A stretch of DNA of 37,325 nt, taken from the NCBI GenBank assembly GCA_020632655.1, contig JACKFD010000024.1, forward strand, positions 1-37,325. The letters are read 5' to 3'. This document shows positions 14,726-24,700 of this stretch, in pieces (the stretch's first letter is position 1; each line of letters opens with the position of its first letter). This DNA comes from Spirochaetaceae bacterium. GTDB taxonomy: Bacteria; Myxococcota_A; UBA9160; UBA4427. The translations under genes and the position numbers were made by a program. The notes below the pieces were generated by a model. It worked only from the letters and a program-made list of their open reading frames with translations, did not search any database and had not been told where the DNA came from.

Positions 14726-15270
14726 CCGAGACCCCGGCGCGGCCCGTAGCCGAGCGGAATCGAGCCCCGCCGACCGACCTCCTCGTCGGCGAAGCGCGCG
14801 ACGACGCGATCGACCGCCGCGATCGTAGGACCGGCGGCCAACACGTTCACGAAGGCGAAGGCCACGGCTGTCCCGAAGAAATCGAGCCCGGGTCCGTCGG
14901 AGCCGGCGAAGAAGGAGAGCGTCGACACGAGCGCGAGTCCGTACGCGATCGACATCGCGAAGACGAAGATCGCGACGGGCACGGCGCCCGAGAGGTCGAG
15001 CTGACGCGAGGCCGCCGCCGCGGCGAGGTAGGTGACGAGACGCAGGAGCGCGTGCTGTCCCATGAGCGAGCCCGAGACGAGATCCGCCGAGAAGCCGAGC
15101 AGCAGCGCCAGCCCGAACCCGGAGAGGAAGCCCGGCCAGCGCATCCCGATCCCGACCACCACCAGCCAGGCCAGGTCGGGACACCAGGGCGGCGGCAACG
15201 TGCGCGCGAGCGCGCCCTGCACCACGAGGGCGGCGAGGCCCAGACACAGGATCGCGAGGCCGGACTTCAA
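14722..15270 (-). CDS. mreD: Rod shape-determining protein MreD
   Basis: A 182-residue inner-membrane protein with five or six hydrophobic helices (e.g. GLAILCLGLAALVVQGAL, LAWLVVVGIGM, LALLLGFSADLVSGSLMGQ). It links MreC to the PBP2-RodA complex. The sequence PDLAWLVVVGIGMRWPGFLSG and the FSADLVSGS segment fit the family. The start is TTG at 15270, overlapping the mreC stop as TTGA, with GAGGG upstream. The C-terminus is a short basic, Gly-rich tail. MreD is poorly conserved, so the call rests on topology, size and operon place. Confidence 0.9.
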   Translation of the reverse strand: MKSGLAILCLGLAALVVQGALARTLPPPWCPDLAWLVVVGIGMRWPGFLSGFGLALLLGFSADLVSGSLMGQHALLRLVTYLAAAAASRQLDLSGAVPVAIFVFAMSIAYGLALVSTLSFFAGSDGPGLDFFGTAVAFAFVNVLAAGPTIAAVDRVVARFADEEVGRRGSIPLGYGPRRGLG

Positions 15271-16268
15271 GACGGATCCCTCGCCGCGGCCAGCGCCGGC
15301 CCCGACTCCGCCGCGGTCCCGGCGGCGCGCGAGTCCGGCTCCGCGGCCGGCGCTGCGCGCGGCGCGACGTCCGCTGGTCCGATCGGCTCGTCGAGATCCT
15401 CGTCCGGTCGATTCGAGTGGTAGAGCAGGTCCATCGTCGGCCCGCGCCGCAGCAGCACGAAGACCTGCTCGAGCTGCCCCAGGTCGACCGCCGGCTCGAT
15501 CACGGCGATCTGCGTGAGCCGGCCGCCCGCCTCCCGGAGCTCCGAGACCCGACCGATCCGCAGCCCCTTCGGAAAGACGCCGCCCAGCCCCGAGGTCACG
15601 ACCTCGTCGCCGACCACGACGTCCGAGCCGCGTACGACGAACTCGAACTCGAGCCGATCCCGGCCGATGCCGCGCACGGCGCCGCGTGCGCGGCTGCGCT
15701 GCACGAGGGCGTCGACCGAGCTCTGCCGATCGAGCAGCAGCATGATCTTCGCGGCGTGTCCGGAGGTCGCCGTCACGAGTCCGACGACACCATCGTGCGT
15801 CACGACGGGCTGTCCCGACTGCACACCGTGCCGCGTGCCGCGGTCGACGAGCACCGAGCGGAACCACGGCGCCACGTCGAGCCCCACCACCTCCGCCGGC
15901 AGCATCGGGATCTCGATCTCGTCGCGCATCGACGCGACCCGCGCGAGATGGCCGCTCGTGACGAGCGCCTCGCGGAACTGCAGGTTCTCCGACTCGATCT
16001 CGGCGATGCGGCGCCGGAGCCTTCGGTTCTCGGCGCGCACGCCGAGCAGGTCGACGTACTCCGAGAAGAAGCCGGTCACGCCGTCGATCGGCGCCGAGAC
16101 GATGCGCTCGATCGGCGTCGTCACCTCGAGCACGAGACCCTGCCACCAGGGCAGGTCGCGCCCGCCCTCCTCGACCGTGTGCCGATCGCCGACCATCGTC
16201 GCGATCGTCATCAGGATCGCGAAGGCGATCAGGAACGGGGCGCCGAAGCGCTTGAGCAGATCGGGCAT
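15267..16268 (-). CDS. mreC: Rod shape-determining protein MreC
   Basis: A 333-residue bitopic protein of the elongasome. It has a short cytoplasmic N-terminus, one membrane helix (about 12-29), a periplasmic coiled coil (about 76-105, RAENRRLRRRIAEIESENLQ) and two beta-barrel domains with GTRHGVQSGQPVV and DVVVGDEVVTSGLGGVFPKG, the hallmark MreC segments. The C-terminal about 45 residues are an Ala/Pro/Asp-rich low-complexity tail. ATG at 16268 lies 27 bases after mreB, with GGAG upstream. MreC activates PBP2 and bridges to cytoplasmic MreB. Confidence 0.96.
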   Translation of the reverse strand: MPDLLKRFGAPFLIAFAILMTIATMVGDRHTVEEGGRDLPWWQGLVLEVTTPIERIVSAPIDGVTGFFSEYVDLLGVRAENRRLRRRIAEIESENLQFREALVTSGHLARVASMRDEIEIPMLPAEVVGLDVAPWFRSVLVDRGTRHGVQSGQPVVTHDGVVGLVTATSGHAAKIMLLLDRQSSVDALVQRSRARGAVRGIGRDRLEFEFVVRGSDVVVGDEVVTSGLGGVFPKGLRIGRVSELREAGGRLTQIAVIEPAVDLGQLEQVFVLLRRGPTMDLLYHSNRPDEDLDEPIGPADVAPRAAPAAEPDSRAAGTAAESGPALAAARDPS

Positions 16269-16295
16269 GCCTCGCTCCGAAGAGGCGCCGAGGCG

Positions 16296-17342
16296 CTAGG
16301 AGACCGAGGAGCGGATCGTCACTTCCTTGAGCAGCCGCAGCTCGTCGAGACAGCGCCCGGTCCCGACGGCGACCGCGGTCAGCGGATCCTCCGCCAGCAT
16401 CACGGGCAGCCCCGTCGTCTCGCGCAGCAGCACGTCGAGGTTGCGCAGCATCGAGCCGCCACCCACGAGCACGATGCCCTTGTCGACGATGTCGGCGGAG
16501 AGCTCCGGCGGCGTCTTCTCGAGGGCCATCTTCACGCTCTCGACGATCGCGTTGACGGGCTCGGCGAGGGCCTCACGGACCTCCTCGGACTTGATCTCGA
16601 GGGTCTTGGGCACGCCGAGCACGAGGTCGCGGCCCTTCACCTCCATCGACTCGATCGTGTCGGTCGGGTACGCCGTGCCGATCCGGATCTTGATGTACTC
16701 CGCCGTGCGCTCGCCGATCAGCAGGTTGTACTTGCGCTTGACGTAGTTGATGATCGCGTCGTCCATCTTGTCGCCGCCGACGCGCACCGAGTTCGAGTAG
16801 ACGACGCCGGAGAGCGAGATGACGGCGACCTCGGTCGTGCCGCCGCCGATGTCGATGATCATGTTGCCGGAGGGCTCGGTCACGGGGAGTCCGGCGCCGA
16901 TCGCCGCCGCCATCGGCTCCTCGATCAGATAGACCTCGCGCGCACCCGCGAGCATCGCGCTCTCGCGCACCGCCCGCTTCTCGACCTCCGTGATGCCCGA
17001 CGGCACCGCGATCACGATCCGCGGCCGCACCATCGTACGCCGATCGTGCACGCGCCTGATGAAATAACGGAGCATCGCCTCCGTGATGTCGAAGTCGGCG
17101 ATCACGCCGTCCTTGAGCGGGCGGATGGCGACGATGTGGCCGGGGGTGCGGCCTAGCATCTCCTTCGCGGCCTTGCCGACGGCACGCACCTTGTCCGGAC
17201 CGCGCGCGTCCCGCGACACCGCGACGACGGAGGGCTCGGACACGACGATGCCCCGGCCCTTCACGTAGACGAGTGTGTTGGCGGTGCCGAGGTCGATGGC
17301 GAGATCGCTCGAGAACCAGCCGAGGACGGTGTCGATGATCAA
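16296..17342 (-). CDS. mreB: Actin-like rod shape protein MreB
   Basis: Actin-family ATPase that forms membrane-bound filaments and orients the elongasome. It is 348 residues with phosphate-1 loop DLAIDLGTANTLVYVKG (13-29), phosphate-2 loop MIIDIGGGTTEVAVISL, an EEPMAAAIGAGLP hinge region, and a late GGGSMLRNLD adenosine motif. The N-terminal IIDTVLGWF is a short amphipathic membrane-binding helix. The start is TTG at 17342 with AAGGAG about nine bases upstream; no ATG lies nearby. It is the first gene of the mre-mrd-rod operon. Confidence 0.97.
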   Translation of the reverse strand: MIIDTVLGWFSSDLAIDLGTANTLVYVKGRGIVVSEPSVVAVSRDARGPDKVRAVGKAAKEMLGRTPGHIVAIRPLKDGVIADFDITEAMLRYFIRRVHDRRTMVRPRIVIAVPSGITEVEKRAVRESAMLAGAREVYLIEEPMAAAIGAGLPVTEPSGNMIIDIGGGTTEVAVISLSGVVYSNSVRVGGDKMDDAIINYVKRKYNLLIGERTAEYIKIRIGTAYPTDTIESMEVKGRDLVLGVPKTLEIKSEEVREALAEPVNAIVESVKMALEKTPPELSADIVDKGIVLVGGGSMLRNLDVLLRETTGLPVMLAEDPLTAVAVGTGRCLDELRLLKEVTIRSSVS

Positions 17343-17828
17343 GACTCACTCCTTCGCCCGGGATCCCCTGCGCGGGGGCCCGGGCGCGAGGCGGGCAGGC
17401 CCGGCCTCGATTTGCGACGCATTCCCATTCCCGATCGTCTCTCGCCCGCCGCGCGCGGGCCGGAGGGTCGCCGAGACCCGCTGACCACGCACCCACCGGG
17501 GATGCCCGCTCCGAACGCCGTTCTCGAATCCTGCCCCAGCCACCGCATCGGGTCGCACGAAGGCCGAGCCCGAACGGGCACGATCATCGCTAACTACCCG
17601 GAAATCCAGCACGTTTGACGGATCGAAGCCGCGACAAAGTAACAGCCCCCCCGCAGGCGAGCAACGCGAAATTCGGACCGGGACGTGGATCGCAGCGCGC
17701 GGGACCGAGGCCGCAGACCCGGCGTCCTGGACACCGCCCCGATCTTGGCCGGATCCAGCGTGGTCTCGTAAGCTTCGCGCGCCCCGAAACCGAGCCCCGC
17801 CGCGACGGCGCGGGAAGCGAGGTCCAAC
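17343..17828. other. Divergent intergenic region, mreB / ppiD-like gene
   Basis: This 486-base gap has no convincing reading frame. On plus, TTGACG at 17615-17620 is a good -35 hexamer, but only TAACAG at 17640 (19-base spacing) follows as a weak -10, some 185 bases before the foldase start. A short palindrome GCCCGAACGGGC lies at 17568-17579. I found no clear minus-strand promoter for mreB. The region from 17580 to 17650 is less GC-rich than its surroundings and is the likeliest control region. Confidence 0.35.
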
Positions 17829-19352
17829 TTGCTCGAATCGCTCCGCAAGGGTCAGCGCTGGCTCACCCTCCTCTTCGTCAGCGTGATCGGACTCGTCTTC
17901 GTCTTCTTCCTGGGCACCGGCGGCGGCTTCGGCCCCGCGACCCCCGCAGGAAACGCCGTCGTCCAGCTCGACGAGCTGCGCCTGACCCAGACCGACTTCG
18001 CCCGGGAGCGCGCTGCGACCGAGGCCCAGCTCCGCGCCCAGCTCGGCGATGCCTTCGACCAGATCGGCGGCAGCCAGTTCGTCGATGCCCAGGCCCTCGG
18101 CGCGCTGATCAACAAGGTCGTGCTCGCGGACGCCGCGAGCGAGCTCGGTCTCCACGTCACGCGGGAGGAGATCCGGCGCTTCGTCCAGAGCTCCCCCGCC
18201 TTCCTCGACGAAGAGGGCCGCTTCGATCCCGAGGCCTTCGACCGCTTCGCCAGCTACGAATACGGCAGCCAGCGTGCCTTCGTGCGCGCGTTCTCCCGCG
18301 ACCTGCTCGGCCAGAAGCTCGTCCAGCTCCTGGTCGGCCAGACGCCCGTGACCGACGCGGAGCTCGACCTGCGCGCCCGCTACGAGCTCGAGGAGGTGCG
18401 GATCGCCTTCGTCTCGCTCGACGCGACGTCGCTGCCCGAGGAGGAGGCCCTCTCGGACGAGGCGGTCGAGGCCTGGGCCGAGGAGAACGACGAGCGGCTG
18501 CGCGCCCTCTTTGCCGAGCGGGAGGCCGATCTGGCGCAGCCCGAGCGGGTCCGCGCACGACACGTGCTCGTGCTCGCGCCGCCCGGGGCCGAGGGCGCAG
18601 CGGAGGACGAAGCCCGGGCCAGAGCGGAGGCCATCCGCGCCCGCCTCGTCGCGGGCGAGGACTTCGCCGCGGTCGCCGAGGAGGTCTCGCAAGACGTCGC
18701 CACCAGGGCGACCGGTGGTGATCTCGGCGCCTTCGCCCGGGGCACCAACGACCCGGCCCTCGACGAGGCCGCCTTCACGCTCGAGCCGGGCGTCCTCTCC
18801 GAGCCGATCCGCACGGCCTACGGCTATCACATCCTGCGCGTCGACGAGAAGCTCCCGGCCGCCGCGGCACGCTTCGAGGACCATCGCCTCGCCCTCGCCC
18901 GCGAGGAAGCGACCCGCGTGCGTGCCCTCGAGCGGGCGGACACCCTCGCCGCGAGCCTCGCCGGAGCGGTCGAAGAGGGGCAGAGCCTCGAGGACGCCGC
19001 GCGCGAAGCGGGCCTCGTCCTCGAGCGACCGCCCGCGCTGCGCCGGCGGCCCGACGGCTTCGTGCCGGGGCTCGGCGAGGCGGAGCCGGTCCTGAACGCC
19101 GCCTTCGCGCTCGAGGCCGGAGAGAGCAGCCCGGAGATCTTCGATCTCGGCGATCGCCGCGTGCTGATCCAGGTGCTCGAGCACGACGTCCCCGACGCCG
19201 CGACCCTGGCCCGGGAGCGCGCTACCCGCCGCGATCGCGTGCTGGCCGAGAAGCAGAACCGCGCGCTCCAGAGCTGGATCGAGCAGCATCGCCGCGAGCT
19301 CGAGAACGACGGCCGGCTGCTCGTGAACGCGGAGCTCGCCCTCGGCAGCTAG
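17829..19352 (+). CDS. PpiD/SurA-type membrane-anchored peptidyl-prolyl isomerase
   Basis: Periplasmic foldase of 507 residues anchored by one N-terminal helix (about 11-29, LTLLFVSVIGLVFVFFLG). It has a SurA-like chaperone segment (about 40-190), one parvulin domain (about 243-341: ARHVLVLA, GEDFAAVAEEVSQD, GGDLGAFARG, EPGVLSEPIRTAYGYHILRVDE), and a long helical C-terminal part to 507. This order matches PpiD, which is larger in E. coli (623). The start is TTG at 17829, with GCGAGG upstream; the N-terminus MLESLRKGQRW is typical for PpiD. It is a single gene divergent from mreB and convergent with folE. It would help fold exported envelope proteins, such as the giant surface pair nearby; that link is inference. 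Confidence 0.88.
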   Translation: MLESLRKGQRWLTLLFVSVIGLVFVFFLGTGGGFGPATPAGNAVVQLDELRLTQTDFARERAATEAQLRAQLGDAFDQIGGSQFVDAQALGALINKVVLADAASELGLHVTREEIRRFVQSSPAFLDEEGRFDPEAFDRFASYEYGSQRAFVRAFSRDLLGQKLVQLLVGQTPVTDAELDLRARYELEEVRIAFVSLDATSLPEEEALSDEAVEAWAEENDERLRALFAEREADLAQPERVRARHVLVLAPPGAEGAAEDEARARAEAIRARLVAGEDFAAVAEEVSQDVATRATGGDLGAFARGTNDPALDEAAFTLEPGVLSEPIRTAYGYHILRVDEKLPAAAARFEDHRLALAREEATRVRALERADTLAASLAGAVEEGQSLEDAAREAGLVLERPPALRRRPDGFVPGLGEAEPVLNAAFALEAGESSPEIFDLGDRRVLIQVLEHDVPDAATLARERATRRDRVLAEKQNRALQSWIEQHRRELENDGRLLVNAELALGS

Positions 19353-19396
19353 TCGGAGGCGAGCCGCGGGCGCGTCGGAGGCGAGCCGCGGGCGCG
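19353..19396. repeat. Perfect 22-bp tandem duplication after the foldase gene
   Basis: Positions 19353-19374 and 19375-19396 are identical 22-mers beginning TCGGAGGCGAGCC. They start one base after the TAG stop codon and fill most of the gap before folE. They probably arose by slippage. Confidence 0.85.
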
Positions 19397-19409
19397 TCGC
19401 GGCGCCCGC
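19388..19409. terminator. Hairpin between convergent ppiD-like and folE genes
   Basis: GCGGGCGC (19388-19395) and GCGCCCGC (19402-19409) form an 8-bp perfect stem around GTCGCG. No T-run follows on either strand. Its place between two convergent stops supports a terminator role, perhaps for both genes. Confidence 0.4.
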
Positions 19410-19415
19410 CCGGGA

Positions 19416-20006
19416 TCAGGCGAAGGATTCCTTCCGGTGCCGGATCAGCTCCATGAACTCGGCCCGGGTCTTCGGGTCCGACTCGAAGCTGCCGCGCAGC
19501 GAGCTCGTGATGGCGAAGCTGTTCTGCTTCTCGACCCCGCGCATCATCATGCAGAGATGCTTCGCCTCGACGACGACGCCGACCCCCTTCGGCTGGAGCA
19601 CCGCGTCGAGGGTCTGGGCGATCTCCATCGTGAGGCGCTCCTGGACCTGGAGCCTGCGCGCGAAGAGGTCCACCGTACGCGGGATCTTGGAGAGCCCCAC
19701 GACCTTGCCACGCGGGATGTAGGCCACGTGGACGCGGCCGAAGAAGGGCACCATGTGGTGCTCACAGAGGCTGTAGAAGTCGATGTCCTTCACGAGGACC
19801 ATCTCGTCGTAGTCGACGTCGAAGAGCGCGCCGGTCAGGATCGCGGCGGGATCCTGGTGGTAGCCCTGCGTGAAGAAGCGCATGGCCTTGGCGACGCGAT
19901 GGGGCGTCTTGAGCAGGCCATCCCGGGACGGGTCCTCTCCCAGCTCGGCGAGCAGGCTCGCGACGTGGGTCTCCATCGGGTCCTTCGGGTCGGCGGACGG
20001 ACTCAT
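19416..20006 (-). CDS. folE: GTP cyclohydrolase I (FolE1)
   Basis: Converts GTP to 7,8-dihydroneopterin triphosphate, the first step of folate synthesis and, in some bacteria, of queuosine. It is 196 residues, normal length. The zinc ligands are intact: Cys81 and His84 in YSLCEHHMVPF, and Cys152 in KHLCMMMRGV, so this is the zinc-dependent type I enzyme. The GLSKIPR and RRLQVQERLT motifs are present. ATG at 20006 has GAGGAG upstream. The gene stands alone between a convergent foldase and the end of the giant surface operon. Confidence 0.97.
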   Translation of the reverse strand: MSPSADPKDPMETHVASLLAELGEDPSRDGLLKTPHRVAKAMRFFTQGYHQDPAAILTGALFDVDYDEMVLVKDIDFYSLCEHHMVPFFGRVHVAYIPRGKVVGLSKIPRTVDLFARRLQVQERLTMEIAQTLDAVLQPKGVGVVVEAKHLCMMMRGVEKQNSFAITSSLRGSFESDPKTRAEFMELIRHRKESFA

Positions 20007-20077
20007 GGTGAAAGGGGCTCCTCTCTGCTCCTTCGCGCCGGATCGGGGCGCGCGGGTCGACGGGCCGGAGGAGCCTA

Positions 20078-20093
20078 GCCCGGAAACCCGGGC
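20078..20093 (-). terminator. Possible terminator after the giant surface operon
   Basis: GCCCGG (20078-20083) and CCGGGC (20088-20093) form a 6-bp stem with a 4-base loop, starting 24 bases downstream of the stop at 20117. There is no T-run; the call rests on place only. Confidence 0.3.
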
Positions 20094-20116
20094 CTGGGGG
20101 GCGTCGGCCGCCGGGA

Positions 20117-23100
20117 TCAGGGCGCGTCGACGACGATCGTCCCCGGCTCGCCGTCGGCGTAGAAGCCGTCGCCACCGGCCGCGCTCAGCCCGGCCGTGGG
20201 CAGCGCGTTCAGCGTCGTCGCGTGGATCGCGATGCGCCCACCGCCGCCGCCGGCGTGGGTCGCCCCGTTCGTCGTCCCGCCGTCCGCCTCGACCGAGCCC
20301 GTGCCCAGCAGGCGGTCGGCGCGCAGCTCGACGCTGCCGCCCGCGCCCATGCCGATCTGACTCGTGCCCGTCGGCAGCCCGCCATCGGCGCGCACCACAC
20401 CGTCGACGGTCAGGTCCCCCGTCGCCACGAGCCGCACGCGGCCGCCGCCCGAGCCCGCGCGGGAGCTGCCCGAGGTCGGCCCGTTGCCGCCCGCACCGAG
20501 CGTGCGCGGACTCGTCGGATCGCCGTAGGTGGAAGCGGGCTCGCCTGCAACCGAGAGATCGTCCCCGCCGAGTCCCCCGTGGCTGCCGCCGTCCCGCAGT
20601 CCACCACCGGAAGCCACGTAGCCCTCGCCAAAACCCGAGAGCCCGCCCGTCCCACCGAGGTAGCCACGCGCCGAGACGTCGACCCCGCTATCGGCGCCGA
20701 TCGTGATCGAGCCCGCGCGTACGTCGAGGTCCGGCTCGTAGACCGGCGCCGCCGTCGAGAAGGGATGCGTGAGCACGGAGCGTTCCGTCAGGGCGAGCGC
20801 CCCATCGATCGTGATCGGATCCGCCACCTGCTGCGTGACGCCGCCGCGCAGGACCACCGATTCGAAGCGCCATTGCCCCGCATAACGGGCCCCCGCCGAC
20901 GCGACGGACGCGAAGGCGACGCCATTCTCGTTGGGCGTCGCGACCGTGAGGGTCGAGGCGTCGTTCGTGACGATCGCGAAGGTCTCCGCCTGGGCGAGGT
21001 CGGGGTTGATCCGCAGGCCGACGAGGCCGCCCGGCAGCCAACGCCGCCCGCCGTCGCCCGTAAGCGTGTCCGCGTCGACGGCCGCCGTCACGCCCGGCCC
21101 GATCTCCGTGAGCGTGGCCTCCGCGGGCCAGGTCCCGGTCGCCCGCCCCGCGTCCCCGATCAGCATCCCACCAGCGACGCCCGTCCGCTCGGCATAGATC
21201 GTCCCCGGCGCGCCGTCGGCGTAGAAGCCGTCCCCGCCGAGCGCCGTCACGCGGCGCAGTCCGCCCAGGTCCGAGAGCGGATCGAGTTCGTCGTAGTAGA
21301 GCGCGACGCGGCCTCCACCACCGCCCGCGTGGTTGGCACCGTTCGTCGTGCCGCCGTCCGCCTCGATCGTGCCTTCGCCTGCGAGAAGCCCCGTCGTGAC
21401 CCAGACCGACCCGCCCGAGCCCATGCCGATCTGGGCCGTGCCGGAGGGCAGACCCCCATCGGCGCGAATCGCCCCGTCGACCCGGACCGACTCGCTCGCA
21501 ACGACGCGCACGCAGCCACCTCCGGCGCCCGCCCGGCTCGTGCCCGAGCTCGCCGCGCCACCGCCCGAACCGAGCTCGCGCGGCTGGCGTGGATCCCCGT
21601 AGACGGGGCCCGGCTCGCCCGTCGTCGACGTGTCGTCGCCGCCGCGTCCGCCGAAGCTGCCGCCGTCGCGGATCGCGGAGCCCGCGAGGTCCCCGAGCGT
21701 CGTGCCGGGCTGACCGCCCGAAGCCCCGCCCGGGTAGCCGCGGCCCGTCACGTCGATCGCACTCGTCGCGTCGATCACGAGCGCCCGCGCGGCGACCTGG
21801 AGGCAGCCCTCGTCGCCCGCCGCGTGGGTCAGCACCGCATTCGACTCGAGCCGCAAGCTTCCATCCACGAGGAGCCCGCCGCCCACGACGCGCACGCCGT
21901 TTCGCAGGATCACGTCGTCGAAAGGCACGCCGACGGGGATCTCGCTCGAGTCCTCGGCGTTCACGAATCCGCCGCCGTCGAGGATGTAGTCGCCGAAGGT
22001 CTGCCCCGGGCGGAGCAGATAGATGGATCCGTGTCCGCCGTCGCCGTAGAAGCCGTCGCCCGCGTGCGCGGAGAGGTTCGACTCCGGAAGCGTCATCGCC
22101 TCGGCCACCCGGATCGCGACGCGTCCGCCGCCGCCACCCGCGTGGTTGCCCCCGTTCGTCGTGCCGCCGTCCGCCTCGATCGTGCCCGCACCGTCGAGCC
22201 GACCGACCACGAGATTGAGCGTGCCGCCCGCACCCATGCCGATCTGGCTCGTACCGGTCGGCAGACCGCCGTCTGCGCGGATCGAGCCCTCGACCACGAG
22301 ATCGTCGGCGACGAGGAAGACGCGTCCACCGCCCGAGCCACCGCGGCTGATTCCCGAGCTCGGCCCGCTACCGCCGTCGCCGAGGTCCTGCGGATCCCGC
22401 GCATCGCCGTGGGTCGGCGCCGGGGATCCCGCCACGGAGGTGTCGTCGCCGCCCCGACCGCCGTGGCTGCCGCCGTCGCGCACCCCCGCCGCGGCCGGGA
22501 GGTTGCCGATCGTGTCGCCGGCCACGCCCGCCGTGCCGCCGAGGTAGCCGCGTGCGGACACGTCGATGCGGCTGTCTGCGGCGATCGTGACGGCGCCCGC
22601 CGCGAGGTCGAGGGCCGGCTCGTAGGACGGCGTGCGGGTCGTCGGCGGGTGCGTGAGCACGGATCGCTCGCCGATCGTCACGGCCCCGGCGACGGTCACG
22701 GGGTCCGCGAAGCGCTGGGTCACGCCGCCGCGCAGGACGACCTCGTCGAAGCGCCAGTCTGCCGCATAACGTGCGCCGGGCGATGCGACGGAGGCAAAGG
22801 CGACGCCGTTCTCGTTGGGCGTCACGACCGTGATCGTGTCCGCGGTATTCGACGCGACCGCGAAGGTCTCGGCCTGGTCGAGGTCGGGATTGAGTCGCAG
22901 GCCGACGAGTCCGTCGGGCACGAACACGCGCCCGCCGTCGCCCGACAGCGTATCCGCCGTGATGGCCGTCGCCGTGCCGGGTCCGATCTCGGGCAGGGTC
23001 GACTCCGCCGCCCAGGTGCCGCTCGCGCGCCCGGCGTCGGCGACGAAGACGCCGTCCATCTGATCCGAACGCAGCAGGAAGACCGTGCCCGGCGCACCAT

Positions 23101-24700
23101 CGGCGTAGAATCCGTCGCCACCGCGCGCCGTCACGTTCCGCAGACCCGCCAGATCCGCGAGCGGGTCGACGAAGTCGTACTCGATCGAGACGCGACCGCC
23201 GCCGCCGGCAGCGTGGTTGCCGCCATTCGTCGTCCCGCCGTCGGCGCGAATCTCGCCCGCACCGCCGATGCGCGAGGTCGTGATCCAGATCGAGCCGCCG
23301 GCGCCCATGCCGATCTGGCTCGTGCCCGTCGGCAGACCGCCGTTCGCGAGGATCGATCCGTCCACGTCGACCCGGCTCGCCGCGACGATCCGCACGCAGC
23401 CGCCGCCCGCGCCGGCGATCGAGGTCCCCGAGCTCGGGCCGCCGCCGCCACCGCCAAGTCGCGTCGGTCGACGCGGATCGCCATAGACGAGACCGGGACC
23501 TGCAGCCGTGCTCGTGTCGTCGCCGCCGATGCCGCCATGGCTGCCGCCGTCACGCGGCCCCGACCCGGAATCGGGGGCGAGCCCGCTGCCCGACAGCCCG
23601 GCCGATCCGCCCGCATAGCCCCGCCCGCTCACGTCGATCGCACTCGTCGCGTCGATCTCGACCGCGCTCGCCGTCACGACCAGGCAGGCCTCGTCACCCG
23701 GCGCATGCCGCAACCGCGCGCCGCTGCGCAGCGAGAGCTCGCCCGCGAGGCTGAGCGCGCCCCGTGCGACGACGTTCGCGCCGTTCTGCAGGATCAGGCT
23801 CTCGAAGACGGCGCCCGGCGGAATCAACAGGTCGGTCTCCGGCGAGCCCGGACCGTTGCCGTTGATGACCAGGGTGCCGTTCGTCTCGCCTTCCTCGAGC
23901 AGGAAGACCGTACCGTCGGCGCCGTCGGCGTAGAAGCCGTCGCCCCCACGCGCCGAGACGAGGCCCGGATCGTAGGTCGTGCGATCGAGATAGCGGATCG
24001 CGACACGCCCACCACCACCGCCCGCGTGGTTGCTCCCGTTCGTCGTACCGCCGTCCGCCTCGATCGTGCCGAGACCCGAGACCGTGCGCAGGCGCAGGTT
24101 CACACCGCCGCCCGCGCCCATGCCGATCTGGCTCGTGCCCGTCGGCAGGCCGCCATCCGCGCGGATCGCTCCGTCCACGACGAGGTTGATCGCACCGAGC
24201 AGCACGAGCCCGCCACCATCGCCGGCGCGGCTGGTGCCGTTCGAGGGCCCGCCGCCACCGCTGCCGAGCGTGAGCGGCTCCGTCAGATCGCCGTAGACCG
24301 GCACGGGCCCCGCTGCGGTCGAGCCATCGTCCCCACCGAGACCGCCGTGGCTGCCACCGTCGCGCACGGCCGAGCCCAGCGCCTGGCCGACCGTCGCGCC
24401 GGGCAGCCCCGCCGTTCCGCCGAGGTAGCCGCGGGCGGTCACGTCGATCGCGCTCGTCGCGTCGATCGTGAGCGTCCAGGCCTCGAGGTCGATGCGGTAC
24501 TCCGCCGTGTCGGTCGTCTCGCGGTGGGTGAGGACGGCGCCGTTGCGCAGCTCGACGTTGCGCCATCGATGGGCGCCGACGAGGGTGACCCGCGCGCCGT
24601 CGATCACGACGTCCTGATCGTCGTTCGAGCCCGCGGCGAGCTCGACGTCGGTCGTGATCGTCGTGCGCGGCGTGCCCGTCGCGATCGTCGCGAGCCCGCC
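20117..24700 (-). repeat. A-B-A-B-A higher-order repeat array inside the giant protein gene
   Basis: Five units share a core of about 200 residues: RGYxGG, DGGSHGGxGGDD, YGD, SGTSRAGxGGG, IRADGGLPTGTSQIGMGAGG, GTIEADGGTTNG, HAGGGGGRVAI and GGDGFYADG. Cores lie at about 24470-23890, 23660-23080, 22590-22010, 21780-21190 and 20712-20120. The conserved CCCATG of the QIGMG codons occurs at 24117, 23304, 22233, 21420 and 20346, giving steps of 813, 1071, 813 and 1074 bases. All steps are in frame. Units 2 and 4 are each followed by the same longer linker (GLVGLRLNPDL, TPNENGVAFASVAS, VLRGGVTQ). The real repeat is therefore a dimer of about 1885 bases. Confidence 0.9.

Noticed and set aside
14726..15247. 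N-terminal extension of PBP2 through mreD
   Set aside because: The stretch is Arg-rich shadow of mreD; ATG at 14725 gives a standard PBP2 N-terminus with membrane anchor.
17346..19289. Minus-strand frame of 647 codons opposite the foldase gene
   Set aside because: The plus strand carries a clear membrane anchor and parvulin domain; the reverse frame has no recognisable features.
20117..24700. CRISPR array or RTX toxin as explanation of the repeats
   Set aside because: The units are hundreds of bases long, coding and in frame, with no short repeat/spacer pattern; GGDGFYADG does not follow the RTX nonapeptide GGxGxDxux.
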